Assembly: GCF_900111005.1 (NCBI RefSeq) | Contig: NZ_FOFV01000011.1 | Coordinates: 124,001-188,000, forward strand | Direction: 5' to 3' | Origin: Lentzea albida | GTDB taxonomy: Bacteria > Actinomycetota > Actinomycetes > Mycobacteriales > Pseudonocardiaceae | Length of the DNA: 64,000 nucleotides | Shown here: piece after piece, positions 8,396 through 15,925 of the stretch | How positions within the stretch are numbered: the stretch's first letter is position 1 | Layout of the letters: each line of letters starts with the position of its first letter | The notes under the pieces: generated by a model | Told to the model about the DNA's origin: nothing | Seen by the model: the letters and a program-made list of their open reading frames with translations, nothing else | Databases searched by the model: none | Made by a program: the position numbers and the translations under genes

Positions 8396-9142
8396 GTGGT
8401 TCGACGAATCTCCGCGGTCTGCATTTCTTCTCTGGTGGTCGCCTGCGCCATCTCAGCGCTTCCCGCCACCGCCACCGCCGCCACCGAGCGTCCGGTCGTC
8501 GTCGTGGCGGGCACCTTCGGACCCGCCTTCTTCTACGAACCACTCGCCGGCCGGCTTCGTGCGGACGGACGCCGGGTCGCGGTCTTCCAGCTCACCGGAC
8601 TCGGTACGGCCGACATCCGCGTCTCGGCACGTGATCTCGACAGGTTCGTCGACAACGTCCGCGCCGCTGCCGGCGCGAGCCAGGTGGACCTCGTCGCGCA
8701 TTCGCAAGGCGGTCTGGTCGCACGGCAGTACATCAAGAACGAGGGCGGTGCTCGTGAGGTCGCCAACCTGGTCAACCTGTCGGCGCCGAACCGCGGCACC
8801 GTCGTCGCGAACATCGCCGACTTCTTCGGGGGCGGCGACTGCCTGAGGATCGTCGCCTGTCAGCAGATGAAGGTGGGATCGACCTTCCTGGAGGGTCTGA
8901 ACGCGGGCGACGACACGGTCGGCGCGGTGCGCTACACCAACCTCTACACCGGCTTCGACGCGCTCGTGCGACCGATCGACAACGCCCGGATGAGCGACGG
9001 CGCCACGAACGTCCTGGTCCAGTCGCAGTGCCCGTACCGCGCCGTGGTGCACCTCGGGATGCCGTTCGACGGAGCGGTGTACAGCGGTGTCCAGGACGCC
9101 CTGCAGGGCAGGCAGATCACGCTGGACTGCTTCAGGGGCTGA
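8396..9142 (+). CDS. Secreted lipase/esterase, alpha/beta-hydrolase fold
   Basis: It has 248 residues including a signal peptide (positive start, hydrophobic core, cleavage probably after ATATAA). The mature protein opens with VVVVAGTFGPAFFYEPLA, typical of bacterial LipA/LipB-type secreted triacylglycerol lipases. It carries the nucleophile elbow AHSQGG, so the catalytic serine lies between H and Q. Four cysteines (two near GGDCLRIVACQ, two near the C terminus) could form disulphides. GTG 8396 follows AAGGAGG closely; an upstream ATG at 8351 lacks a ribosome site. Probable role: extracellular ester hydrolysis. Confidence 0.88.
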   Translation: MVRRISAVCISSLVVACAISALPATATAATERPVVVVAGTFGPAFFYEPLAGRLRADGRRVAVFQLTGLGTADIRVSARDLDRFVDNVRAAAGASQVDLVAHSQGGLVARQYIKNEGGAREVANLVNLSAPNRGTVVANIADFFGGGDCLRIVACQQMKVGSTFLEGLNAGDDTVGAVRYTNLYTGFDALVRPIDNARMSDGATNVLVQSQCPYRAVVHLGMPFDGAVYSGVQDALQGRQITLDCFRG

Positions 9143-9380
9143 CCGGCATCCGACATCGGCCGGCGAGTTCTTGTTTCGGTGGACGGCACTTCCGTGGAGA
9201 TCGCCGCCGCCGTCTCGCTAATGTTCGCCACAGATCTCCGGTGAATGGAGTGGCCGAGATCTGATCCAGTGGGAATTGACGAATCGGAACGCGTTGTCCG
9301 CAATTCGGGCTTCGGTCTCCGTGGGGCAGGCAATTCCGTGCCGGATCCCCTGCAAGTGTTCTGCAGAAGGGTTCAGTGGT

Positions 9381-9821
9381 ATGAAAACGATGTTCTCGCG
9401 GAAAGTCGCGGCCGTGCTGGCCGTGAGCGCCGCGATCTCCGGTCTGCTGCCCGCGGGCGCGGCCAGCGCGGCACAGCAGTGCGACTTCTCCTTCAGCACG
9501 GGCAAGTTCGGCTGCACCGGCGCGAACAGCGTCCGCAAGAGCTCGGACGTCATCGGTGCCCGCATCTACACCGGCACCGACTACACCGGCGACATGCTCA
9601 CGATCTGGGTGCCGCAGCCGTGCCCGAAGAACGACAGGGTCGACCACTTCCTGGCGCTCAACAGCAGTTCGTGGCGCAACCGGGTCAACTCCGCGCAGGC
9701 GTTCTCGACCTGCTGGATCTGGCTCTACCGCGAGGACGGCAACCGCGACGGTCCGTTCCAGGCCAACCACCCGGACCTCACCTTCGCCGGGTACCGCACC
9801 TCCCGAATCGGCCTGAGCTGA
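9381..9821 (+). CDS. Small secreted protein, beta/gamma-crystallin or I36-like
   Basis: It has 146 residues with a classical signal peptide cut near GAASA-AQQ. The mature part is about 115 residues with four cysteines and alternating strands (SSDVIGARIYTGTDYTGDML, RVNSAQAFSTCWIWLYRE), resembling the crystallin-like fold of actinobacterial secreted peptidase-inhibitor-type proteins. I cannot name a target. AGAAGGG precedes ATG 9381. It is 11 bp upstream of another secreted-protein gene with its own AAGGAG site, so the two are probably co-expressed. Confidence 0.6.
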   Translation: MKTMFSRKVAAVLAVSAAISGLLPAGAASAAQQCDFSFSTGKFGCTGANSVRKSSDVIGARIYTGTDYTGDMLTIWVPQPCPKNDRVDHFLALNSSSWRNRVNSAQAFSTCWIWLYREDGNRDGPFQANHPDLTFAGYRTSRIGLS

Positions 9822-9832
9822 AGGAGCACGAC

Positions 9833-10417
9833 ATGATCAGCAGGAGCAAGGTCCTGGCGGCACTGGCGATGGCGGTCGCCGCCATGTTCACGGCCCTGCC
9901 GGCCGCGAATGCCACGCACGCCGGCCAACCGACCGTGCAGGAACTCATGTACAGGTGCACGAGCGCGGACTACTGCCAGTTCAAGCCCTACGGCGCCATG
10001 GAGATCTTCAGCGGTTCCCGCCAGCTGGCGGGCAGCGGGACCAACTGCACGAGTGGCCTGATGACCAGGGTCATCAACTACTCCGCGACCACCGGCACGA
10101 AGAACACGTTCGGTGTGGAGATCAGCGGCAGCGTGGAACTCGGCGAGATCTTCACGGCGTCGATCAAGGTGAGCTACTCCCGCGAGTGGTCGTTCTCGGA
10201 GACGAAGACCGACGAGGTCCGCCAGGAGATCGCGCCCCGCAAGAAGGTGAACATCTACGCGTCGAAGCAGAAGTCGCGTGTCAACGGCACGTGGGAGATC
10301 CACTTCGGCAGCCGCTACTACGGCCACTACTACTGGTACGTGAACGGCAGCGTCGAGGGCCAGACCAAGGGTCAGGCGTGGGACATCCGATCCGAGCAGG
10401 TCAACGCGGTCTGCTGA
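9833..10417 (+). CDS. Secreted beta-rich protein, possible aerolysin/ETX-MTX2-like
   Basis: It has 194 residues, with a signal peptide ending near ANATHA. The mature protein is dominated by long Ser/Thr-rich amphipathic strands: VEISGSVELGEIFTASIKVS, then a strand ending in a Glu/Lys-rich turn, then a strand after IAPRKKVNIYA. A 'Pro, Lys, V.IYA' strand following a long S/T hairpin is a hallmark of aerolysin-type pore formers, but the protein is short and no lectin domain is seen. The fold call is inference. Cysteines at each end of the mature chain may bond. It is co-directional with the preceding secreted protein, and a strong hairpin follows. Confidence 0.5.
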   Translation: MISRSKVLAALAMAVAAMFTALPAANATHAGQPTVQELMYRCTSADYCQFKPYGAMEIFSGSRQLAGSGTNCTSGLMTRVINYSATTGTKNTFGVEISGSVELGEIFTASIKVSYSREWSFSETKTDEVRQEIAPRKKVNIYASKQKSRVNGTWEIHFGSRYYGHYYWYVNGSVEGQTKGQAWDIRSEQVNAVC

Positions 10418-10432
10418 GTCCCGTCGTCCACC

Positions 10433-10463
10433 GGGGCCCCGGCACTCTCCCGGCCGGGGCCCC
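10433..10463 (+). terminator. GC-rich hairpin terminator
   Basis: GGGGCCCCGG (10433-10442) and CCGGGGCCCC (10454-10463) pair perfectly around an 11-nt loop, 15 bp after the secreted-protein stop. There is no T-tract, as is common in high-GC actinobacteria. It separates the secreted pair from the YcnI-like gene. Confidence 0.65.
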
Positions 10464-10482
10464 TCGTCCCGCGAGGTCCACC

Positions 10483-11091
10483 ATGCTGATCAAGTCGCTC
10501 GCGTGCCTGACCGTGTTGTTCGCACTGGGCACAGCCACCGCCTCCGCCCACGTGACCGCACACGCTCCGGACGGCCCTCCGGAGAAGGGCGGGCACGGCA
10601 CCGTCGTGTTGCGCGTGCCGAACGAGGAGATGTCGTCGACCACACGCTTCGAAGTCACCCTCTCGCCTGCTTTCGGCATCACGACCGCGCGCACCCGTCC
10701 TGTTCCCGGATGGGACGCCGCGGTGCGGCGCGGCGACGGCGGTGTCGTCACCTCCGTCGTCTGGACAGCCCGCTCGGACAGCGGAATCCCCGGCGGGAAC
10801 GAGCACTACGAGGACTTCGGCCTCACCCTCGGGCCGCTGCCCGCCGACGCCGACCACGTCCTGGTTCCCGCCACCCAGTTCCTCTCCGACGGCAGCAGCG
10901 TGAGGTGGGACGACCAACCGGGCCGTCCGGCACCGGTGGTGGCGCTCGCCGAGCCTTCCGGGCACGGCCACCACGCCACCCTCGCCACCGGGGCCGACGT
11001 GCCCTGGGCGGCGGTGGTGGGTCTGCTGGCCGTGGGTCTGCTGCTGGCCGTCAGCGGGTTCGTCCTCCTCCGCCGCAAGGGGATCTCATGA
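10483..11091 (+). CDS. YcnI-type DUF1775 copper-associated membrane-anchored protein
   Basis: It has 202 residues. The signal peptide ends ASA and the mature chain begins with His (HVTAHAPD), the family's N-terminal copper-binding position. The DUF1775 body follows, with STTRFEVTLS, VPGWDAAV and the late EHYEDFGLTLGPLP block. A His-rich linker (GHGHHA) and one C-terminal membrane helix anchor it outside the membrane. The stop overlaps the ATG of the CopC-like gene (ATGA). Such pairs usually belong to copper acquisition or trafficking; no CopD channel gene follows here, so the system is short. Confidence 0.85.
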   Translation: MLIKSLACLTVLFALGTATASAHVTAHAPDGPPEKGGHGTVVLRVPNEEMSSTTRFEVTLSPAFGITTARTRPVPGWDAAVRRGDGGVVTSVVWTARSDSGIPGGNEHYEDFGLTLGPLPADADHVLVPATQFLSDGSSVRWDDQPGRPAPVVALAEPSGHGHHATLATGADVPWAAVVGLLAVGLLLAVSGFVLLRRKGIS

Positions 11092-11528
11092 CGCGCGTGC
11101 TGCTGGTGCTGTCCTTTCTCCTTCTCTGCCTGGCACCACCCGCCTCCGCGTCGCCCGCTCTGGTCAACGCCACCCCGGCGGAGGACTCGACGATCTCGGT
11201 CGCGCCGCAGATCCTGCGGTTGACCTTCGACCGGACCATCGCCGGCGCCGGTCCCTACTCGATCGCCGTGACCGGGGGTGGCCGGCAGTGGACCGAGCCG
11301 ATGATCGGCGCTGACGACACCGTGCTGGCCGTGCCGCTGCGCCCCGCGATGCCGGCCGGGGACTACCTGGTGAGCTACGAGCTGACGCCTCCGGACGGCG
11401 TGCCGCTGAAGGGGGAGTACCGGTTCGTGCTCCGAGACCGTGCTTCGCCCCCGTGGTGGAGCTGGCTCCTGATCGGGTCGGCGGTCGTCGCCGTGGCGGC
11501 AACGGCCTACCGGCTGGCTCGACGCTGA
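11088..11528 (+). CDS. CopC-like domain protein lacking the usual copper histidines
   Basis: It has 146 residues: a signal peptide, a CopC-type beta-barrel of about 95 residues (ATPAEDSTI, LRLTFDRTIAG, GDYLVSYELTPPDG) and one C-terminal membrane helix with RLARR. Normal CopC proteins start the mature chain with His and read DGHPV..G; here the mature start is SPALVNATP and the loop is DGVPLKG. Both classical Cu(II) histidines are therefore absent. It is translationally coupled to the DUF1775 gene. It may work as a structural partner, or have lost metal binding. Confidence 0.82.
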   Translation: MTRVLLVLSFLLLCLAPPASASPALVNATPAEDSTISVAPQILRLTFDRTIAGAGPYSIAVTGGGRQWTEPMIGADDTVLAVPLRPAMPAGDYLVSYELTPPDGVPLKGEYRFVLRDRASPPWWSWLLIGSAVVAVAATAYRLARR

Positions 11529-12002
11529 GGTGGTCGACGGGGTGAGGCCGGACGCCCCACCTCGATCACGGCGGCCAGGGCGCTCGGGCGCATCGCCTAC
11601 CCGAGCCGGGGTCGCCGACGGGTTCTGCGCGAGGGTGCCGCGGCGCCCGCCCCGTGCTCGTCGAGGCGTGCCGCGAACTCGCACGTCGGTATGCGGCCAC
11701 ATCCACGCCGTGACTACTTCGCCATACCTCCGCCGGACACCCCGTACGGACGCCCGGCGATCGGTTCGACCGTGACGGCCGTGTCCCGCAAGGCCAACGC
11801 ACGGACGGTCCGCAGTGGACGGTTCGCAGTGGATCGAACGGCATGACGCCCCGAGGATCTCCGGAGCCAGGAGGGCACCGACGACCATGCAGACAGCGGG
11901 AGCGGTGAGCGAGCATGCCGGATCGATGCGACAGGTCACGGTGCTCGGTGGTCGTGGTGCCTTTCCGGAGCCGGGGAGGGCAGGACGAGGCGCGCAGATC
12001 AC
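11529..12002. other. Decayed intergenic DNA
   Basis: No convincing gene is present. Weak open frames on both strands lack family features. Near 11961-11990 a frame reads VPFRSRGGQDEARR, which resembles the stretch just before the last glycine box of a histidine kinase, so decay of a kinase gene probably extends upstream of the remnant at 12003. Confidence 0.45.
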
Positions 12003-12134
12003 GGACTGGGGCTCTACCTCAGCCGGGAGATGGCCCGGGCTCACGGCGGGGACATCGTCCTCGACGAGTCGGGCCCGGACGTGCCGACCTTCACCTTGCA
12101 CCTGCCACTCGTCCGCACGGCGCAGGACAACTGA
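12003..12134 (+). pseudogene. Histidine-kinase C-terminal remnant
   Basis: Forty-three codons read GLGLYLSREMARAHGGDI and continue to TLHLPLV before a TGA. This is the last (G2) ATP-binding box and final strands of a HATPase domain. No dimerisation domain or N box is in frame upstream, so only the 3' end survives. It is unlike the two intact kinases in the window in exact sequence and is probably a relic of a lost two-component gene. Confidence 0.7.
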
Positions 12135-12180
12135 TCACCACCGCTGCCCTGGGATCGACTGAGGTCGCCCCCCGAAGGAC

Positions 12181-12450
12181 TCAGGCGACCTCGTCGAGCG
12201 GCAGAACCCCGCTCAACGAGGTACCCCAGTCCTCGTCCTCGAAGAGGCGAACGGGACGATCAAGGCGGTACTGCACGACTTCGCGATCCGGGTCGGTGGT
12301 GAGGATGCGGACGGTACGACCATGCCGGCTGGTCGCGGCGACCCGGAGCGGTACTCGGTAGCCGGGCCAGGGCTCGTGCCAGAACCACTGACCGGCGACG
12401 ACGTCGGAGGCGGTGGTGCCGGCTCGCGCCTGGGCGGTGCACGTGTTCAT
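12181..12450 (-). CDS. Small hypothetical protein
   Basis: It has 89 residues, with no signal peptide or membrane helix. The middle is strand-rich and basic (GYRVPLRVAATSRHGRTVRI) and the end acidic (FEDEDWGTSLSGVLPLDEV). GAGGAA sits 6 bp before ATG 12450, and codon use is strongly GC3, so it looks like a real gene. I do not recognise the family. Confidence 0.5.
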   Translation of the reverse strand: MNTCTAQARAGTTASDVVAGQWFWHEPWPGYRVPLRVAATSRHGRTVRILTTDPDREVVQYRLDRPVRLFEDEDWGTSLSGVLPLDEVA

Positions 12451-12563
12451 GATCGTTCCTCGTGAGCCGGACCTCGCGGTGGTGGTACTCGTCGAGCTTC
12501 ACTACCCGTTCCGAGCACCGGTCACACACGTCCCACTTCGTCGCTTCGGCAGGTCGTGGTTTC

Positions 12564-12781
12564 GTGGACGGGTTCGAGGAGAGCCTGCGCGTCGGTCAGG
12601 CCCAGGAGGCCGTGCGCCTCGCCGTGGCGCAGGAGGACGTGTACGCCGCTGAGGTGCACGGAGCGGACCTGGCCAACCTGCGTCGGCTGGCCGGGTGGCA
12701 CGGTGTGGTGGTCGATCCTCCCGAGGAGGGGAGAGCCCGCAGAACGAGCTGCTGGCCCAGCAGCGCGAGGACTCCGCGTGA
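12564..12781 (+). pseudogene. Small helical protein gene with an apparent 1-bp loss
   Basis: From GTG 12564 the frame gives a clearly protein-like helical sequence (GFEESLRVGQAQEAVRLAVA, then EDVYAAEVHGADLANLRRLA). At a GGGG run (12728-12731) sense moves to the -1 frame, which continues NELLAQQREDSA and stops at 12781. Adding one G restores about 72 continuous residues. Either the gene is broken or the assembly has lost a base. Function unknown. Confidence 0.55.
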
Positions 12782-12919
12782 GAGCCGTCCTGCCGGTCGA
12801 GGCGGACTGGGTCACCGCCACACCCTGGAGACCTCGTCGCAGGCTTGATGGTCGCGGTCGTGGTGTTGCCGCTGGCGCTGCGTGAAGACGTATTTCCGCA
12901 GTTCAGCGCAACACCTATG

Positions 12920-13276
12920 TCACACGACGACCTTCTGGTACTGGTCGCGGTCCATGTCGTAAACCTCGAGCGTCAACTGGGTCGGCAGCCCCTCGACCGG
13001 CTTGAGGTGGTCGCGGACAAGTCCGATGCCCACCCGCCCGACCTCCTGCTTGAGCTCGACGGACCGGCCGGTCAGCAGCCCGATCCTGACGTGGACCATC
13101 GCCGCGGGGGAGCCGTCGCCGATCACCGACTCCTCGATCTGCCGGAACCGCGTCTTGACCGCCTCGACCTCCGCGCTGACCAGCGGCCCGACGGTCCGGT
13201 GCAGGGCGAGCGCGAGGGCGCGGCGGTCGAGCGCCCCGCCCAGTTCGGCGGAGTACTCGACGGTGATCTGAGGCAT
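12920..13276 (-). CDS. 5-carboxymethyl-2-hydroxymuconate isomerase-like (tautomerase superfamily)
   Basis: It has 118 residues. It starts MPQITVEYS, which gives the catalytic N-terminal proline of the tautomerase superfamily, and has the CHMI-type length and pattern (SAEVEAVKTRFRQIEESVIG, VHVRIGLLTGRSVELKQEVG, LTLEVYDMDRDQY). Known relatives isomerise a homoprotocatechuate breakdown product, but no other gene of that pathway is nearby, so the substrate here is open. It is divergent from the flavin/F420-binding protein gene at 13361. Confidence 0.85.
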   Translation of the reverse strand: MPQITVEYSAELGGALDRRALALALHRTVGPLVSAEVEAVKTRFRQIEESVIGDGSPAAMVHVRIGLLTGRSVELKQEVGRVGIGLVRDHLKPVEGLPTQLTLEVYDMDRDQYQKVVV

Positions 13277-13360
13277 GGCCCCAACCTACGAGAACACGGC
13301 GTGGCGCCGGAAGCCGGGCGAGCCCTGCGTGCCGTCCGCCGCTGGGGCAGAGTGGATCTC

Positions 13361-13786
13361 ATGACCGCCGACACCGCGCTGAACGCCGACGACCTCGAGT
13401 TCCTGCGCCGCCCGCTGCACGGGTTCCTGTCCGTGGCGGCGGGGCCGGTGCCCGCCCAGCCCCGGCCGGTCTGGTTCGAGGCCACGGCCGCCGGCACGAT
13501 CGAGCTGTTCACCGCCCCGGACTCGCTCAAGGTGCGCCGGCTGCGCCGCGACCCCCGTGCCTCGCTCGTCGTCGCCGCCCCGGTGGCGGAACGCGAGCGC
13601 TGGGTGTCGGTCGCGGGTCGCGTCGAGGTGGAGACCACCGGTGCGCACGACCTCGCCGAGCGCCTTGCCGCCCGCTACTGGGACCTGGGCGACCCGTCCC
13701 GTGCCGGGGACCTCGCGGAGATCCTCGACGCGGACCAGGTCCGCCTCGTGCTGCACCCGGAGGAAGTGCGCCGGTTCAGCTACTGA
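13361..13786 (+). CDS. Pyridoxamine 5'-phosphate oxidase-like flavin or F420 protein
   Basis: It has 141 residues forming one split-barrel domain: DDLEFLRRPLHGFLSVAAG, PRPVWFEATAAGTIELFTAP, SLKVRRLRRDPRASLVVAAP and a WVSVAGRVEVE strand. This pattern is shared by small PPOX-class proteins that bind FMN or F420 in actinobacteria. The in-frame ATG at 13361 is chosen because sequence upstream is not protein-like. Substrate unknown; the flanking GNAT gene is convergent. Confidence 0.8.
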   Translation: MTADTALNADDLEFLRRPLHGFLSVAAGPVPAQPRPVWFEATAAGTIELFTAPDSLKVRRLRRDPRASLVVAAPVAERERWVSVAGRVEVETTGAHDLAERLAARYWDLGDPSRAGDLAEILDADQVRLVLHPEEVRRFSY

Positions 13787-13891
13787 GCGGGATCGCACGT
13801 CGCGGCACGAGGAACACCCGGCCGTCACCTCGGCGATCATCGGTCCCCGCACGCCGCCGACACCGCGGCCCGCCCTGCGCCGTCGCTGAAC

Positions 13892-14551
13892 TCACGTGCC
13901 GGGGTTGAGCACCAGCAGTTCGGTCTCCAGGCGCAGGCGGAAGCCGAGCCTCTCGTACAGCCGGACGGCCCCGGTGTTGGACGTCAGCACGTGCAGGAAC
14001 GGCGTCTCGCCGCGCTCCCGGATGCCGTGCGCGACGGCCAGCAGCAGCCTCGTGCCCAAGGCCTGCCCGGCCGCGTCCGGGTGCGTGCAGACGGCGCTGA
14101 TCTCGGTGTGGCCGGGCACGTGGAGGCGTTCCCCGGCCATCGCCACCAGCCTGCCTTCGCGCCGGATGCCCAGGTACGTGCCCATCTCGATGGTGCGGGG
14201 CAGGAACGGGCCCGGTTTCGTCAACTCCACCAGGGCGATCATCTCCGGGACGTCCGAAGTGGACAGCCGGACGGCCTCGGGTTCCGGTGCCGCCGCGACG
14301 TCCTCGCCGACGTACTGCCGCAACGACAACCGCGCCTCGACCTGCCAGCCGTCCGGCGGTTCGAGGCCGGTCACCGTCGGACGCGGGTCCAGTGCCGCGA
14401 GGGTGAGCCAGTCGGCATCGGTCGGGTCCGGCGGCATGGCGATGAAGGGCGACATGTCGGACGGGTAGCGCAGCACGGTGCCCTTGTGCTCGGCGAACCG
14501 GGCGTGCGGTCCGGTCAGGGCCGAGCGGGCGGGGTCGTCGAGGGGGTGCAC
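13892..14551 (-). CDS. GNAT-family N-acetyltransferase
   Basis: It has 219 residues, with the GNAT fold in the second half: MIALVELTKPG, EMGTYLGIRREGRLVAMAGE, ISAVCTHPDAAGQALGTRLL (the acetyl-CoA pyrophosphate loop, here Q-A-L-G-T) and LTSNTGAVRLYERLGFR. The first 90 residues are a family-specific extension. Its GTG start shares one base with the TAG of the HxlR gene (TAGTG), so translation is coupled and the pair forms an operon. Substrate unknown. Confidence 0.87.
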   Translation of the reverse strand: MHPLDDPARSALTGPHARFAEHKGTVLRYPSDMSPFIAMPPDPTDADWLTLAALDPRPTVTGLEPPDGWQVEARLSLRQYVGEDVAAAPEPEAVRLSTSDVPEMIALVELTKPGPFLPRTIEMGTYLGIRREGRLVAMAGERLHVPGHTEISAVCTHPDAAGQALGTRLLLAVAHGIRERGETPFLHVLTSNTGAVRLYERLGFRLRLETELLVLNPGT

Positions 14552-15060
14552 TACAGCGGCTCCAGGAGTCGGCGCGGGGTGTTCAGCAGGGCGGACACGG
14601 GGTCGGGGGTGGCGTTGCCGGGGTCGAATCCGGGGCCGGGCTCGATGCGGACGTCCGGTGCGGACACGACCTCGCCGCAGGTGGAACAGCGGTCGCCGGT
14701 GTCGAGCAGACCGCCGTCGGCGTCGTGCCGGAACGTGCGCCGCGCGCCGCCGGGGGAGTAGTGCTCGTCGCCCCAGGCCATCATCGCCCGCAGCACCGGC
14801 CAGAGCCGCAGGCCCTTGGCGGTGAGCAGGTACTCGCCGTCGACGCGTTCGAGCACGTTCTCCTGCACGAGGAACTTCAGGCGGTTGGTCAGGACCGCGC
14901 GCGGGATGCCGAGCTGCGAGGCGAAGTCGCCGAACCGGCGGATGCCGAAGAACGCGTCGCGGACGATCAGCAACGTCCACCGCTCGCCGACGATCTCCAG
15001 CGCTCGCGCCAGGGAGCAGTTGCGGTCCGCGTAGGTGCTGGGCAGTGCCATGGCTCCCAC
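14551..15060 (-). CDS. HxlR-family transcriptional regulator
   Basis: It has 169 residues. The HxlR winged helix is clear: CSLARALEIVGERWTLLIVR, FGIRRFGDFASQLGIPRAVL, and RVDGEYLLTAKGLRLWPVL. The longer C-terminal part has CSTCGEVV, which may bind metal or act as a thiol switch. Start is GTG 15060 or ATG 15051. It is divergent from a monooxygenase-thioesterase-NmrA operon, and two copies of its likely operator lie between them. Confidence 0.9.
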   Translation of the reverse strand: MGAMALPSTYADRNCSLARALEIVGERWTLLIVRDAFFGIRRFGDFASQLGIPRAVLTNRLKFLVQENVLERVDGEYLLTAKGLRLWPVLRAMMAWGDEHYSPGGARRTFRHDADGGLLDTGDRCSTCGEVVSAPDVRIEPGPGFDPGNATPDPVSALLNTPRRLLEPL

Positions 15061-15063
15061 TGT

Positions 15064-15117
15064 AGTTCATTCACTGAACTCCCCGTGCTACGGTTCGGCC
15101 AGTTCAGTGAATGAACT
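15064..15117. promoter_or_regulatory. Paired HxlR-type operators
   Basis: A 17-bp site, AGTTCATTCACTGAACT (15064-15080), recurs as its exact reverse complement at 15101-15117. Each copy is itself a near-palindrome (GTTCA-N5-TGAAC). The copies are 37 bp apart, between HxlR and the quinol monooxygenase gene, so the regulator probably controls both directions. Confidence 0.75.
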
Positions 15118-15140
15118 GCCGATTCCGAGAGAGGGCCGCC

Positions 15141-15428
15141 ATGTACCAGTTCCTGGTGTCGTTCACCGTCGATCCCGCCCACCGGGAGGACTTCGTGGAG
15201 GTCGCGCGCAAGACTGCGGCGGACTCCCTCGCGAACGAGCCCGGCTCGCTGCGGTTCGAGGTCATCGCGGACGAGGAGAACCCGGACCTCTTCTACCTCA
15301 ACGAGGTCTACGCCGACGTCGACGCGTTCAACGCCCACGCGAGCGGTCCGCACTTCGGGGCGTTCTTCGCCGAGGCGAGCACGTACGCCGAGGGCCCGAC
15401 CTGGCTCATGAAGGGCACCGTCGCCTGA
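15141..15428 (+). CDS. Antibiotic biosynthesis monooxygenase (ABM) domain protein
   Basis: It has 95 residues forming one ABM/YgiN-like ferredoxin fold: YQFLVSFTVDPAHREDFVEV, NEPGSLRFEVIADEENP and FYLNEVYADVDAFNAH. Relatives oxidise quinols or small aromatics without a cofactor, usually as dimers. GAGAGAGG precedes ATG 15141. The stop overlaps the next gene (TGATG). It is the first gene of an HxlR-controlled operon, suggesting a role in quinone or electrophile stress. Confidence 0.86.
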   Translation: MYQFLVSFTVDPAHREDFVEVARKTAADSLANEPGSLRFEVIADEENPDLFYLNEVYADVDAFNAHASGPHFGAFFAEASTYAEGPTWLMKGTVA

Positions 15429-15925
15429 TGCCGGACGAACGCACGCGGACGGTCACCTGGACCGACCCGCGCACGACCGCCGCACTGGCCAGGCGGCTCG
15501 ACGGCCTGGACTTCCTGCGCGGCATCGCCTCCGGCGAGATCCCGCCACCACCCGTCGCCCAGCTCGTCGGCGCCCGCATGGTGTCCGTGGACAAGGGCTC
15601 GGTCACCTTCGAGCTGGATCCGCAGGAGTTCCACTACAACCCGATCGGGTCCGTGCACGGCGGCATCCACGCCACGATGCTCGACACCGCGGCGGGCTGC
15701 GCCGTCCACTCCGCACTGCCCGCGGGGACCGGGTACACGAGCCTCGACCTGGCCGTGCGGTTCCTCCGTCCGATCAGGACGGACACCGGCACGATCACCT
15801 GCCTCGGGAACCTCGTGCACCACGGCAGGCGCACGGCGCTCGCCGAGGCACGGCTCGTCGACGGCGCCGGACGCCTGCTCGCCACCGCGACCAGCACCTG
15901 CCTGATCCAGGAGGTGGGGAGGTGA
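15428..15925 (+). CDS. PaaI-type hotdog-fold thioesterase
   Basis: It has 165 residues. The hotdog domain contains NPIGSVHGGIHATMLDTAAG, the usual 'G.vHGG....l.D...g' motif that holds the catalytic acid and oxyanion elements, followed by LAVRFLRPI. It should hydrolyse an acyl- or aryl-CoA thioester. Both ends overlap neighbours by a few bases (TGATG before, GTGA after), so it is translated with them. Confidence 0.86.
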   Translation: MPDERTRTVTWTDPRTTAALARRLDGLDFLRGIASGEIPPPPVAQLVGARMVSVDKGSVTFELDPQEFHYNPIGSVHGGIHATMLDTAAGCAVHSALPAGTGYTSLDLAVRFLRPIRTDTGTITCLGNLVHHGRRTALAEARLVDGAGRLLATATSTCLIQEVGR

